Shown: in pieces, positions 10,101-19,160 of the stretch | Position numbering within the stretch: the stretch's first letter is position 1 | How the letters are laid out: each line of letters opens with the position of its first letter | Assembly (NCBI RefSeq): GCF_024347495.1 | Contig: NZ_AP025490.1 | Coordinates: 1,736,001-1,800,000, forward strand | Source of the DNA: Vibrio gallaecicus | GTDB taxonomy: Bacteria > Pseudomonadota > Gammaproteobacteria > Enterobacterales > Vibrionaceae | Direction of reading: 5' to 3' | Length of the DNA stretch: 64,000 bases | The notes under the pieces: model-generated | Database searches by the model: none | What the model was told of the DNA's origin: nothing | Seen by the model: the letters and a program-made list of their open reading frames with translations, nothing else | Translations under genes and position numbers: made by a program

Positions 10101-10348
10101 AGTTGGTTGCTGATAGAGCGGTTTACTGAAGAGAGTAAACGAATGGTATTCGCAGCATCTGAATCAATAGAGCCCATATAATCACTCAGTTCTTCAGAAG
10201 CCATTGTTAATTTTGATAGCGTATGTTCCGTTGCCATCTTCTTACTAAAATAATACTGCAAAGACACGGCAACTAAAGCTGTCAATATCGTTGCAAGTAA
10301 AAACATCCCTCCAACGGTAACTCGTAGTGAAACCTTTCGATCTGTCAT
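7190..10348 (-). CDS. Paralogous membrane sensor with Cache, SBP_bac_3, HAMP and extended HD-GYP domains
   Basis: A 1052-residue paralogue of the downstream gene with the same architecture: membrane helix near 15-35, Cache-like periplasmic part, SBP_bac_3-like domain (GYAIDLLSIIEDMSG, GWSIIKQLKEDFP), second membrane helix, HAMP and HD-GYP with LHDCGK and HHETLKGTGYP. The cytoplasmic half is nearly identical between the two, while the ligand-binding half has diverged, which points to tandem duplication followed by change of sensory specificity (inference). AGGA sits very close to the ATG at 10348. The 529-bp region upstream is shared head-to-head with the tctCBA transporter, so a link to carboxylate sensing is possible but not shown. 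Confidence 0.9.
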   Translation of the reverse strand: MTDRKVSLRVTVGGMFLLATILTALVAVSLQYYFSKKMATEHTLSKLTMASEELSDYMGSIDSDAANTIRLLSSVNRSISNQLTKTEVRTILVEAIKDNPLFYSIYIGSSNDNFFQIINLESSPRVRDKIQATLEDRWVVIDIQNRPEGRIRSTEFYDANFNLRDRTTESTNYLPTTRPWYISANKKVVEKTQPYLFQHLQITGQTYSLAFLSKNNQSSQHVIGIDIVLSSLSNKMSAGALGLEADSEVESYLYSKSGHIIATNQVSKIKDVIQDTVSIDLTSAQKKEVAETGAVLVSNQNDWGPMDFSVSGKPQGYAIDLLSIIEDMSGINFEFVNGFSWGELVNQFKEGELDALHSIQKYSSNGVEGLYTDPIFDLPFSVVTHSNSVSISKYADLEGKKVAVLSGWSIIKQLKEDFPSIELVEFSSLEKALDSVEKGECDAVLDVRPVLAFALERYFHTDLKVSENLEDLTGPYSTKFYIALRPEHSALIPIINRAIRNISAEQMTVLENKWFKPGIANKNTMVPYSELHSMAETATVTGKMIQIELDGKIKHLYLKAIPRDDSHSEYFAVVIPEKEIYATVTKRVTTSIGVTVFLMCLTLPVAWVFGAPIVRPIKHLRMETGKIKKRDYDNVELVDTRIKEIWELSTAIQDMSAELKQHEQTQEEFVEAFIKLIAQAIDDKSPYTAGHCNRVPELGMMLAEAAEKSNFGSFKDFNFTNDEERREFRIAAWLHDCGKITTPEHIVDKGTKLEANYNRIHEVRTRFEVLWRDAEIKALKDLLEGTASKEQIESDLKLAHQQLTQDYEFIATSNVGGEFMSDDKVDKIKKIAETTWLRHFDDNLGLSPIEEMSRGESKLELPVEEKLLSDKPEHIIHRTRQADLDPSFNIKMEMPEHQYNQGEVYNLSIARGTLTAEDRFKINEHMISTIKMLENLPFPKELSRVPRYASTHHETLKGTGYPRKLTAEDLSIPERVLVIADIFEALTASDRPYKKAKPISVAVDIMHKMALDEHMDIELFRLFLISGTHVKYAQIYLKPEQNDHVDIEKYLA

Positions 10349-10877
10349 TCCTATTCAATCCCTGAATTTAAACAATACTGTACTCAATTCTATAAGTACT
10401 TATTCCTATATTTTTGTCGTAGCGTCAACACCTTTCAATACAATATTCGATAAAATGCAGCTTTTCCCTCAGCCTTCCGCATTTTTTACCCTATTTTATA
10501 TAGTAACAGTGTCATATAAACCCGTTCATTTATTTTGTGTATTTCTCTTAAAAATGCGGCGATCATCATTTAAATTTTTCATTTTCATTCTTGTAAATAT
10601 TACGTATTGAGCACCTGAACTTTACACCTCTGCCTTATTTCGACTCCGTTATATGTCTTTCATCCACCAGTTACCTATCAGGGTGTGAACTTTATGAACA
10701 AAATTCCCTTTATGTTCTTTATTCTCAATATCACCACATTAAAGACAACCTCGTAACATCACGTTAACTTTATGAACATCTACTCGACGAAGTGTTTTAC
10801 TAAAAACGTTCAGTAGGAACCATAAAAGCATAAGTATCAAACAACGATTTGATACGCTCACATAAGGAACGTGAATC
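10349..10877. promoter_or_regulatory. Divergent control region between the HD-GYP gene and tctC with direct repeats
   Basis: No gene is visible in these 529 bp. The 13-mer AACTTTATGAACA occurs exactly at 10688-10700 and again at 10766-10778 in the same orientation, 78 bp apart. A related GAACTTTA lies near 10616, and CTTTATGTTC lies near 10709. Repeats spaced about 7.5 helical turns apart upstream of tctC look like activator binding sites. The CitAB-type system at 27.9-30.3 kb is one candidate binder (inference only). Confidence 0.5.
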
Positions 10878-11849
10878 ATGTTTAAGGCTCTAAAACCTAC
10901 ACTAGCCGCTTCAATCATCGCAGCTACCTTCTCATTTAGCTCTTTTGCTGCCGATGTTGAAAACATCCATTTCCTAATTCCCGGCGGTGCTGGTGGTGGT
11001 TGGGATATGACGGCTCGAGGCACTGGTGATGTACTGGTCAAATCTGACATCGTCGAAAACGTCTCTTTCCAAAACTTATCTGGTGGTGGTGGCGGTAAAG
11101 CAATTGCCCACCTTATTGAGACGGCGAAACGTCAAGAAGACACGCTAATGGTGAACTCTACACCTATCGTTGTTCGATCTCTTACTGGTATATTCCCTCA
11201 ATCTTTCCGAGACCTAACTCCTGTAGCTGCAACCATTGCTGACTATGGCGCTATCGTGGCGTCTGCCGATTCTAAATACAACACGTGGGAAGATGTAGTT
11301 AAAGAGTTCGAATCAAACCCACGTAAAGTAAAAATTGCTGGTGGTTCAGCACGTGGCAGCATGGATCATTTAGTGGTTGCAGCTGCATTCAAAGGCGAAG
11401 GGTTTGATGCCAAAAAAGTTCGCTACATCGCATACGATGCTGGTGGCAAAGCGATGGCCGCTCTACTTTCAGGTGAAACTCAGCTGCTTTCGACTGGTCT
11501 AGGTGAGGTTTTAGAAATGTCTAAATCTGGTCAAGTAAAAGTACTGGCAGTAACGGCACCTAAGCGACTTGAAGCCGCACCAAACATTCCTACCCTAATG
11601 GAATATGGTAATGAAACAGTTTTCGCTAACTGGCGTGGCTTCTTCGCCGCACCGAACACCAGCCAAGCAAAAATTGATGAGTGGAACCAAGCTCTAAATA
11701 AGATGTACCAAACGGATGAATGGCAAGTGGTTCGTGACCGCAATGGTTGGATCGATAACTACAAAGCTGATAAAGATTTCTACGCGTTCCTTGAAGACCA
11801 AGAACAGCAAATGGGTGATTTAATGCGTGAATTAGGCTTCTTAAAATAA
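10878..11849 (+). CDS. tctC: Tripartite tricarboxylate transporter substrate-binding protein (TctC/Bug family)
   Basis: A 323-residue periplasmic binding protein with a clear signal peptide ending SFSSFAADV near residue 24. The mature part starts with the Bug-family phrase IHFLIPGGAGGGWD, which forms the carboxylate-binding loop, and has the second half-motif KVKIAGGSARGSMDH around 155. Bug proteins deliver citrate, other di- or tricarboxylates or related acids to TctAB. AAGGAACGTGAATC precedes the ATG. A hairpin follows the gene before tctB, a usual way to make more binding protein than membrane subunits (inference). The actual ligand is unknown. Confidence 0.95.
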   Translation: MFKALKPTLAASIIAATFSFSSFAADVENIHFLIPGGAGGGWDMTARGTGDVLVKSDIVENVSFQNLSGGGGGKAIAHLIETAKRQEDTLMVNSTPIVVRSLTGIFPQSFRDLTPVAATIADYGAIVASADSKYNTWEDVVKEFESNPRKVKIAGGSARGSMDHLVVAAAFKGEGFDAKKVRYIAYDAGGKAMAALLSGETQLLSTGLGEVLEMSKSGQVKVLAVTAPKRLEAAPNIPTLMEYGNETVFANWRGFFAAPNTSQAKIDEWNQALNKMYQTDEWQVVRDRNGWIDNYKADKDFYAFLEDQEQQMGDLMRELGFLK

Positions 11850-11861
11850 GGTCCGATTTAC

Positions 11862-11882
11862 AGGGCTGTTAATCTCAGCCCT
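11862..11882 (+). terminator. Hairpin between tctC and tctB (probable attenuation or mRNA-stabilising stem)
   Basis: Stem AGGGCTG / CAGCCCT with a 7-nt loop, 13 bp after the tctC stop. There is no T-run, so it is more likely a processing or stability element or a leaky terminator than a full stop. Confidence 0.5.
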
Positions 11883-12126
11883 ACCCTGATTGAAACAGTT
11901 TCACCGTACATGAGTGCAACCCCAAACTCCTTTGTTATTAGTGAGTCGTTTTCCTCTTTGTTATCGCTGGCTGCACCTAACAGTTGTTAATATCGATAAT
12001 TGTAAGCCTGTGGCTATGGCTGAAATGAGTAAGCTTCTTACCTTCTGTTAATGATCCCGATCTTTCTCATTAACTCGCTTATGTACGGTTTTTTATTTCT
12101 TTTTTACCTTTCAAACGGAGTTGGAT

Positions 12127-12624
12127 ATGTCGGATTCGCCAACCAATTTTTTAAGTAAGGATTACTTGCTATGTCGAGATCGCGTCGGCGCAATGATATT
12201 CCTGCTTGTATGCCTATGCTATGGCTACCAAACCACCCTCATTCCTCTTTTTCCAGGCGACGAATACGAACCGTTCACGGCTCGAACTTTGCCGACTTTA
12301 CTGACCTATGCCGGAATTGCATTATCACTTTTACTACTAGTCACTGGTCAGGAAGACAAAGACAGCGGCGCTGTCACTGAATTTAACTGGAAACTGCTCA
12401 TTGGTTTCTTATCTCTTATGGCTCTTTACGGGTTAGGGCTGACTTACATCGGGTTCGTACTTTCTACAGGCTTATTCTTAATGTCAGGCTTCTACCTGTT
12501 AGGTGAGCGTAGCAAACCCATTTTATTTGGTGCTTCATTCCCATTTGTGATCGGTTTTTATCTTCTTTTAACTCAAGGCTTAGATATTTATTTAGAGCCT
12601 GGCTTAATTTTCACTCTTTGGTAG
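12127..12624 (+). CDS. tctB: Tripartite tricarboxylate transporter small membrane subunit TctB
   Basis: A 165-residue membrane protein with four predicted hydrophobic helices, matching the small subunit of TTT transporters. An in-frame TTG at 12121 opens the frame, but the ATG at 12127 with CGGAG 7 nt upstream is the better start. It lies 277 bp after tctC and 9 bp before tctA, the standard tctCBA order. TctB is poorly conserved, so the call rests on length, topology and position. It contributes to sodium- or proton-coupled uptake of the acid bound by TctC. Confidence 0.9.
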   Translation: MSDSPTNFLSKDYLLCRDRVGAMIFLLVCLCYGYQTTLIPLFPGDEYEPFTARTLPTLLTYAGIALSLLLLVTGQEDKDSGAVTEFNWKLLIGFLSLMALYGLGLTYIGFVLSTGLFLMSGFYLLGERSKPILFGASFPFVIGFYLLLTQGLDIYLEPGLIFTLW

Positions 12625-12633
12625 GGAAACATT

Positions 12634-14154
12634 ATGTTAGACGGAATTTTACAAGGGCTTTCTACCGCCATAATGCCAATGAACATCATGATGGTGATCG
12701 TTGGGTGTTTTGTAGGAACCTTCATCGGCATGCTGCCCGGTCTAGGTCCTATATCTGCAATAGCGTTAATGATCCCAATCACTTATGGTCTTGACCCATC
12801 TTCGGGCTTAATCTTAATGGCTGGTGTTTATTATGGGGCGGTATTTGGCGGCTCAACTTCTTCGATACTGATTAATGCACCGGGCTGTTCATCAACTGTT
12901 GTGACGGCTTTCGATGGTTACCCAATGGCTCAAAAAGGACAGGCAGGTAAAGCTTTAGCCCTCGCTGCTTATTCTTCTTTCACTGGAGGGACACTTTCAG
13001 CCATTATGCTTCTGATCGCAGCTCCTGCATTAGCAAGCGTGTCACTGAGTTTCCAATCTTCAGACTACTTTGCGCTTATGTTACTTGGTCTATCTGCTGT
13101 TGCAGCATTCGCAGGACCAGGACAAGTAGTAAAAGCATGGATGATGACTATTTTAGGTTTGATGCTTTCAACCGTTGGTATTGACAAAGGTGTGGGCGTA
13201 GAACGCTTTACCTTTGGGCTGACTGATTTAATGGATGGCTTTAGCTTCTTATTATTAGCAATGGCAACATTTGCGCTTGGTGAAACGCTGATGGGGATTT
13301 TGAAACCTGAAAAAGACACTAGCAGCGAAGAAAGCCAAAAAATGGCAGATATAGGAAGCATGAAAGTCACGAAGGAAGAAATCAAAGAAGTGGCACCCGT
13401 TTCTATTCGCTCTTCCATTCTTGGCTTCTTCACGGGAGTATTACCAGGCGCTGGTGCGACTATTGCGGCTTTCCTAAGCTATGGCATGGAACGAAGCTTG
13501 GCACCAAAAGATAAACAAAAAGAGTTTGGTAAAGGCAGTATTCGTGGCTTAGTCGCGCCTGAGTCGGCAAATAACGCAGCATCAAGTGGTTCATTTGTTC
13601 CTTTACTAACTTTAGGTATTCCTGGGTCTGGCACCACCGCTATTATGTTAGGCGCATTAATCGCTTATGGTATTCAGCCTGGTCCTCGCCTATTCGTTGA
13701 GCACCCAGATGTTTTTTGGTCGGTCATTATTTCCATGTACTTCGGTAACATAGTATTAGTGATTCTGAACTTACCTTTAATTCCATATATCTCTAAGCTA
13801 TTAGCTGTACCAAGAACTGTACTTCTTCCAATGATCTTGTTCTTCTCGATTACTGGTGTGTATTTAGTCTCTTTCAACACGATGGACGTGTTCATCATGC
13901 TTATAGTGGCAATGGCAGCTATTGCTTTACGGCTTGCTAACTTCCCTCTTGCACCACTGCTTTTAGGCTTCATATTAGGCGGTCTGATGGAGGAAAACTT
14001 GAGACGTGCACTGATGATTGCTGATGGCGAACTTAGTTTTTTATGGGAACGACCTATTACGATGACCTTTACCGTTTTAGCAGTATTGGTTCTGAGTAGC
14101 CCAGTACTAATGAAATTGTTCCAGCGATTTAAAGCAAAACCAGTTGAAGCTTAA
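12634..14154 (+). CDS. tctA: Tripartite tricarboxylate transporter large membrane subunit TctA
   Basis: A 506-residue polytopic inner-membrane protein of the normal TctA length. It shows the diagnostic GTFIGMLPGLGP segment near residue 30, the GAVFGGSTSSILINAPG motif near 70-85, and the mirrored FFTGVLPGAGATIAAF and LTLGIPGSGTTAI motifs in the second half, reflecting the internal repeat of the family. AGGGAAACATT lies before the ATG. It ends the tctCBA operon and is followed by a strong terminator. The substrate class is carboxylate; the exact one is not readable. Confidence 0.96.
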   Translation: MLDGILQGLSTAIMPMNIMMVIVGCFVGTFIGMLPGLGPISAIALMIPITYGLDPSSGLILMAGVYYGAVFGGSTSSILINAPGCSSTVVTAFDGYPMAQKGQAGKALALAAYSSFTGGTLSAIMLLIAAPALASVSLSFQSSDYFALMLLGLSAVAAFAGPGQVVKAWMMTILGLMLSTVGIDKGVGVERFTFGLTDLMDGFSFLLLAMATFALGETLMGILKPEKDTSSEESQKMADIGSMKVTKEEIKEVAPVSIRSSILGFFTGVLPGAGATIAAFLSYGMERSLAPKDKQKEFGKGSIRGLVAPESANNAASSGSFVPLLTLGIPGSGTTAIMLGALIAYGIQPGPRLFVEHPDVFWSVIISMYFGNIVLVILNLPLIPYISKLLAVPRTVLLPMILFFSITGVYLVSFNTMDVFIMLIVAMAAIALRLANFPLAPLLLGFILGGLMEENLRRALMIADGELSFLWERPITMTFTVLAVLVLSSPVLMKLFQRFKAKPVEA

Positions 14155-14173
14155 TTGCTAAATTCAAATACCT

Positions 14174-14216
14174 AAAAGCCCTAGCAAACAAACCTGTTCG
14201 CTAGGGCTTTTTCTTC
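14174..14216 (+). terminator. Intrinsic terminator after tctA
   Basis: A 12-bp perfect stem AAAAGCCCTAGC / GCTAGGGCTTTT (14174-14185 and 14200-14211), followed by TTC TTC, 20 bp after the tctA stop. Confidence 0.93.
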
Positions 14217-14326
14217 TTCACAGAACCACTATCACTAAAGTGCATATCAGAACTAAACAGAAGCGCTCCATAATGATAGTGTGGTCAGAATGCTAATAAA
14301 TACTTGCCACAGAGAAAGGAATCTCA

Positions 14327-15160
14327 ATGCAATTAGGTTGGTTAACACTTCCCGACTCGTTAACGCTATTCGATTCGTTAAAAATGTTCGATTGGGTCGT
14401 ATTATTCACTGCTGGCGTTTTTGGTGGAGTGCTTAACTCAATAGCTGGAGGCGGAAGTTTTCTTACCTTTCCTGCCCTCTTGTTTGTGGGAGTCCCTCCC
14501 ATAACAGCAAATGCGACCAATACATTTTCATCCTGTGCAGGTTACCTCAGTGGCGCTTATGCGCTTAAAGCTGAAATAAAATCCGACAAATCTCGACTTG
14601 TACAAACCGTCATATTAAGTGTTATTGGTGGAGCCATAGGCGCGTTCCTTCTACTACACACACCCGAGACTGTTTTCACACAATCTATTCCTTGGCTGCT
14701 TTTATTTGCGACCATACTTTTCACGTTTGGAGGAAAACTCAATCAGCTTTTAAAACACGCGACAAGTCAGAGTAAGAATACGACTCGTGCTGGGCTATTT
14801 TTTTCTGGATTACTACTGTTAGTTGTTTGTATTTATGGCGGTTATTTCAACGCAGGCTTAGGGATTGTGACATTGAGCTATTTAGCGCTCGCTGGCTACA
14901 CCAACCTAACCGTTATGAATGGAATTAAGCTACTCGTCTCCGCCTGTGCTTCTTTCGCCGCTATTATATTATTTGTGCTGAATGGCTCGATTGATTGGAG
15001 TTCGGGAGTTGCCGTTCTATTGGGTACATTAGTTGGCGGATACTATTCTGCGAAAATTTCGCGAGGCATTCCAGATCAGTATGTGAGAAAGACTGTCATC
15101 ACGGTAAGTATACTTATCACGGTTTACTTTTTTTATACCACCTATGTCGTCAGCAACTAA
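14327..15160 (+). CDS. TSUP-family (TauE/SafE) permease
   Basis: A 277-residue inner-membrane protein with about eight hydrophobic helices. The family hallmark FGGVLNSIAGGGSFLTFPALL is near residues 35-55, and a second-half mirror lies at YGGYFNAGLGIVTLSYLAL. TSUP proteins move sulfite, sulfonates or related organosulfur anions and sometimes other small acids; the substrate here is unknown. AAGGAATCTCA precedes the ATG. It stands alone after the tctA terminator, so it is probably a single-gene unit. Confidence 0.9.
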   Translation: MQLGWLTLPDSLTLFDSLKMFDWVVLFTAGVFGGVLNSIAGGGSFLTFPALLFVGVPPITANATNTFSSCAGYLSGAYALKAEIKSDKSRLVQTVILSVIGGAIGAFLLLHTPETVFTQSIPWLLLFATILFTFGGKLNQLLKHATSQSKNTTRAGLFFSGLLLLVVCIYGGYFNAGLGIVTLSYLALAGYTNLTVMNGIKLLVSACASFAAIILFVLNGSIDWSSGVAVLLGTLVGGYYSAKISRGIPDQYVRKTVITVSILITVYFFYTTYVVSN

Positions 15161-15397
15161 AGCGCTAGTGCATATGCGATTAATAACTAATCAGCAATGT
15201 GATGTTGATTGCACTAGCTTCAAATAAATCACCGATTTTGTATCTTTATTTTACATTTATCTAACCAAACCAATGAGAGTGGCATACTATTACGCCTGCT
15301 TTTATAAACTGGCGTGATAACTACGCACAGTACTAAATCAAATCATTACACATTATGGTTATTTTGAATCTGCTCACTTTTAAGGATGTAAAGTGTC

Positions 15398-17137
15398 ATG
15401 AAAAACCTATCGTTTAAAAATAAGATTATCACTCTTATCGTTTCAATCATTACCCTCACAATTCTTGTTTCATACTTCAGTGTAAACCACTTTATCAGTG
15501 GTTATATTTACCAGTCTGATACCAAAAATATCACCCATAATATCAACTTAATGCAGCAAAAGCTGACAGGTGAACTTCAAAGTAAAGTTGCCCTTGCTGA
15601 AAACCTTAACTTCAGCATGATGGATATTTCGGAAACAAAAGAACGTTCTGGGTTTAATCAGGTCGTAAAAATCGTAAATGGCTATGCTTTTGATGATTCT
15701 GGCAATATGGAAGATGCCGATGCTCAAGCCTTTATTGATTTGGCAGAGAAACACAATGACAACACTGTTGTGAGCCCCGTATCTCTTAAAGGTGACACTG
15801 CAACCCTCACTATATCTATCAAGCGTATCGATGATTCTGTCGATTTCTTCGTTATGGATTTACAAGAGTTTGCAGATGTAATTCGCCAGTATTCGATAAA
15901 AGGAAGCTATGCAGAATTAATATCAGATAACAACATCACCATTTATTCAAATAAGGTTAGTGACCAAGTTATCCCTGTGTACCACACCGTTGAGTTCCAC
16001 GGACAAACATGGCAATTAAATGGTTATATCGACACTACTCTTATTGAGCAAAATACCGCTAGTCTAAATGAAAGGATCACGTTAGCCCTTATTGTTTGCG
16101 GTCTTATTTTTATCGCGATCAGTATTGCGCTACTAAGCATTGCTTTTAAACCTCTATTGAATTTAAAAGCCGTTGTCGCCGATCTATCACAAGGTAATGG
16201 TGACCTAACTCAACGATTAAACGTTGTTTCTCAAGATGAAATTGGGCAGATATCAACATCCATTAACCTATTTATTGAAAAACTACAGGCAATGTTTATG
16301 GAAGTGCTAGACTCTTCTGCACAAATAGATGCAGCCATAAGCCAGCTTTCCCAGCAGTCAAAATCAAATGTTGCCACGCTCAATAGCCATACTGTCGAGA
16401 CTGAACAAGCGATCGCCGCTATTGAAGAAATGAGTGCAACTGCTAGCTCTATTGCTGAAAGTTCAAATGATGCAGCGAAACTCACTGAACTCACTAGCTC
16501 AAACGCCAGCGATTCAAAAAATACAGTAACGAACGCCGTATCAAGCGTTTCCTCACTTATGGATCAAGTCGCTTCTATGTCTGGCACCATCAGTACGATG
16601 AACGAAGATACGAAACAAATTAATAGTGTTTTACAAGTGATTGGTGATATTGCCGAGCAAACTAACCTACTGGCATTAAATGCTGCTATTGAAGCCGCTC
16701 GTGCTGGTGAACAAGGTAGAGGGTTTGCGGTAGTAGCTGATGAAGTAAGAGCATTAGCGGCTAGAACTCAACAAAGTACTTCCCAAATAAATGAGATGCT
16801 GGCGAAGCTTCACAAAACGACAGATAACGTAGTTTCTGAAATGGCGACTACCCATGCAAGTTGTGAGCAAACGGCAGAAAAAACAAACCAAGTAATGTCT
16901 TCACTTAATATCGTCACGGGATCTGTTGTTGAAATTAATGATCTCAATACACTAATGGCAACGGCAGCAGAACAACAAAGCCAGGTAACAAGTGAAGTAA
17001 CGCGAAACATGGCTGCGATTCAAGAGATGATTCAAAGGCTTAATTCCAATGCGAGTGAAACCACTTCTGTTAGTGACGAACTTAGAGCTACGTCAAGCAA
17101 CCTATCAGATGTTGTCGGTCGCTTTAAAGTCCAATAG
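15398..17137 (+). CDS. Methyl-accepting chemotaxis protein
   Basis: A 579-residue chemoreceptor: membrane helix near 10-32, a periplasmic domain of about 190 residues (single-Cache type by length), a second membrane helix near 228-250, HAMP (about 250-305), and a cytoplasmic signalling coiled coil with the hairpin tip [20 protein letters not shown] starting near residue 419, which contacts CheA and CheW. The C-terminus (VVGRFKV) lacks a CheR-binding pentapeptide such as NWETF. The ligand is unknown. The gene is monocistronic, with a terminator downstream. Confidence 0.95.
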   Translation: MKNLSFKNKIITLIVSIITLTILVSYFSVNHFISGYIYQSDTKNITHNINLMQQKLTGELQSKVALAENLNFSMMDISETKERSGFNQVVKIVNGYAFDDSGNMEDADAQAFIDLAEKHNDNTVVSPVSLKGDTATLTISIKRIDDSVDFFVMDLQEFADVIRQYSIKGSYAELISDNNITIYSNKVSDQVIPVYHTVEFHGQTWQLNGYIDTTLIEQNTASLNERITLALIVCGLIFIAISIALLSIAFKPLLNLKAVVADLSQGNGDLTQRLNVVSQDEIGQISTSINLFIEKLQAMFMEVLDSSAQIDAAISQLSQQSKSNVATLNSHTVETEQAIAAIEEMSATASSIAESSNDAAKLTELTSSNASDSKNTVTNAVSSVSSLMDQVASMSGTISTMNEDTKQINSVLQVIGDIAEQTNLLALNAAIEAARAGEQGRGFAVVADEVRALAARTQQSTSQINEMLAKLHKTTDNVVSEMATTHASCEQTAEKTNQVMSSLNIVTGSVVEINDLNTLMATAAEQQSQVTSEVTRNMAAIQEMIQRLNSNASETTSVSDELRATSSNLSDVVGRFKVQ

Positions 17138-17215
17138 AAACAGGCTTTCAGTTATCACCGTAAGCTTGAACTTGATATAAAACATTCGAGCTTCTAACTC
17201 ATTACTCAGCTTTTC

Positions 17216-17244
17216 AACGCCATCAGTCATTGATGGCGTTTTTT
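17216..17244 (+). terminator. Intrinsic terminator after the chemoreceptor gene
   Basis: A 10-bp perfect stem AACGCCATCA / TGATGGCGTT with a 5-nt loop, followed by TTTT, about 80 bp after the stop. The rest of the 317-bp gap up to the next gene shows nothing else clear. Confidence 0.92.
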
Positions 17245-17454
17245 ATTAAGCAACCTACCGCATAAAGACTCAGTTAACATATCTGCTGAAAACACCCTGC
17301 AATAACCACAATAAAAGTGATGCTATAGGAAGTTATAACACTTTATGGTTACATTTAAGTAACATGGTTGATATCTTACTTATTCTTACTTTTGAGATAC
17401 AAACATTCCAAATAAAAACAGACAAATAACAATAAATTAAGGTTGGCTTGCGAC

Positions 17455-18606
17455 ATGTTTGACTACCCCACGCTCAGTAAACTTGCGGCTCAAGACAAAG
17501 ACATTCCACTTATATTCAGTGAATTATTTGATCTCGCACGCTCTTATTACCCTAGCTTGTCACGCTTTTCAGTCGTACTTTCTGAAGATAATAAAGCATC
17601 TAATTACTTCATTGCAGATAAACTCTGTCCAACCGGAAAGCATGACTACAGTGAACAAGAAATTACTTCTCGCTCAGCGCTCTTCCAAATATACACAAAC
17701 CATAAAGTCAGAGTTATCGATGACCTCACTTCCGTAACACCGACCAAACGGCTTATTCATTTGATTGAAATTGGGCATCAAAGTAGTTATACAGCACCAA
17801 TATATTATCGTGGTATTCACCTTGGTTTTGTTTTTATTAATGCGTCTAACTTGTGTTTTTTTAATCAACAGAATGCTCAACGTGACATTGCTTTCTTTAC
17901 CCAATTAATAACAAACCTATTGATTCAACAATATGAAAGCCAAAAACATTTTAGGTCTTCGTTAGCGGTTGCACTTAATATGGGGCACTCACGTGACCCC
18001 GAAACAAAAGAGCACTTAACCAGAATGGGAAGATACAGCGAGTTACTAGCGCGTATTTTGTCAGATACTAAACAAGATATTACCCACCAATTTATACACC
18101 GAATTCGCTTGTATGCGCCCTTCCATGACATCGGGAAATATCGTATTCCTGATCATGTCCTTTTCAGTACCAAAAAATTTACTGATGAAGATCGTAAAAT
18201 TATGAACAACCATACGCTTTATGGTGAAGAAATTATCAATGATGTGGTGAGCCTATCGGATAACCACTCGATTACTGTAGAAGAAGTTCAATTTATAAAA
18301 AATATCATTCGTCATCACCATGAACGATTTGACGGGAAAGGCTTACCCGATGGCTTAAATAAAGACAGTATTCCATTAGAAGCTCGGATTGTTACTTTAG
18401 CTGATGTGTTTGATGCCCTGCTCAGTAAAAGAACTTATAAGCATGCATGGTCTGTTTCACAGGTGATGGAATATATTGAAGCTCAGGATGGTTTAATTTT
18501 CGACCCAGACTGTGTGGCAGCGCTGCGAGACAATTTTGAATCTTTCATGAATATTCGTCAGCAACTTTCTGATTCAGGAGAAGAGCTTTGTTCGCCAGTT
18601 TTCTAA
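17455..18606 (+). CDS. Cytoplasmic HD-GYP phosphodiesterase with N-terminal GAF-like domain
   Basis: A 383-residue soluble protein. Residues 1-165 look like a GAF-type sensory domain. Residues 165-370 form an HD-GYP domain with FHDIGK near 222-227 and HHHERFDGKGLPDGL near 285-299, so the usual GYP is GLP here. Spacing between HD and GLP is canonical (about 63 residues), unlike the two giant paralogues at 3.9-10.3 kb. Expected activity is hydrolysis of cyclic di-GMP, though variants of GYP can be altered in activity or partner binding. A TTG four codons upstream also opens the frame, but it touches the AAGG ribosome site; the ATG is preferred with modest confidence. Confidence 0.88.
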   Translation: MFDYPTLSKLAAQDKDIPLIFSELFDLARSYYPSLSRFSVVLSEDNKASNYFIADKLCPTGKHDYSEQEITSRSALFQIYTNHKVRVIDDLTSVTPTKRLIHLIEIGHQSSYTAPIYYRGIHLGFVFINASNLCFFNQQNAQRDIAFFTQLITNLLIQQYESQKHFRSSLAVALNMGHSRDPETKEHLTRMGRYSELLARILSDTKQDITHQFIHRIRLYAPFHDIGKYRIPDHVLFSTKKFTDEDRKIMNNHTLYGEEIINDVVSLSDNHSITVEEVQFIKNIIRHHHERFDGKGLPDGLNKDSIPLEARIVTLADVFDALLSKRTYKHAWSVSQVMEYIEAQDGLIFDPDCVAALRDNFESFMNIRQQLSDSGEELCSPVF

Positions 18607-18778
18607 CCGACACTCTATACCTTATGGTGCACCTCATAATGTATATAGCCTAGAAGTTAAGCACTCAAACTTTATGAAATAGCTCACTAAATCATCTTTT
18701 TTGATATTAATTTAGCTTAATTTTCAATCAACAATGCAATAATAGACATGTTGAAAAAAGTATAAATCAGGGGGCATT

Positions 18779-18970
18779 ATGAATAAAAAACTCGGTCATA
18801 TCATGTCATCAAGTCGGCTCATTTCATTTGTCGCCTTTCTTGCTGCAACCTTTGCGTGGATACTCAAAATGCCAGCGTTATTTTTTGTATCCGCAATGTT
18901 TCTTATAGTCAGTGCCATTATTTATGGCGTTGATCTCTGGAAAAAGCGCTTGAAAGATAGCCAAGCTTGA
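18779..18970 (+). CDS. Small hypothetical membrane protein
   Basis: A 63-residue protein with two hydrophobic helices (about 15-32 and 35-52), a basic end (WKKRLKDSQA) and a plausible ribosome site (GGGGG, 5 nt before the ATG). I do not recognise a family. It is co-directional with the HD-GYP gene but separated by 170 bp, so probably transcribed on its own. Length and the hydrophobic pattern support a real gene; the function is unknown. Confidence 0.6.
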   Translation: MNKKLGHIMSSSRLISFVAFLAATFAWILKMPALFFVSAMFLIVSAIIYGVDLWKKRLKDSQA

Positions 18971-19112
18971 TTTGTCTAGTAGTCACACTCTGAAAAATAT
19001 TAGACGCTCTATTATAGGTAGTGTGGATTTTAGCTGTTGAGGGAACTTTAGTCCTTAGTTCTTAGTCCTTTAGTGGATGATTGAAGCTATAGACGTTTCT
19101 TCTAGAAACAAT

Positions 19113-19134
19113 AAAGGAGCGAACTCGCTCCTTT
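19113..19134. terminator. Hairpin downstream of the VF530 gene
   Basis: A perfect 9-bp stem AAAGGAGCG / CGCTCCTTT with a 4-nt loop, 27 bp past the stop of the minus-strand gene at 19161. The T-tract is weak on both strands, so termination may be partial. Confidence 0.6.
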
Positions 19135-19160
19135 ATATACATAACAAGGTACCATTCCCA

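Noticed and set aside
19048..19075. Repeated TTAGTCCTTAGTTCTTAG-like sequence before the VF530 terminator
   Set aside because: Short and imperfect; no pattern beyond a small local duplication.
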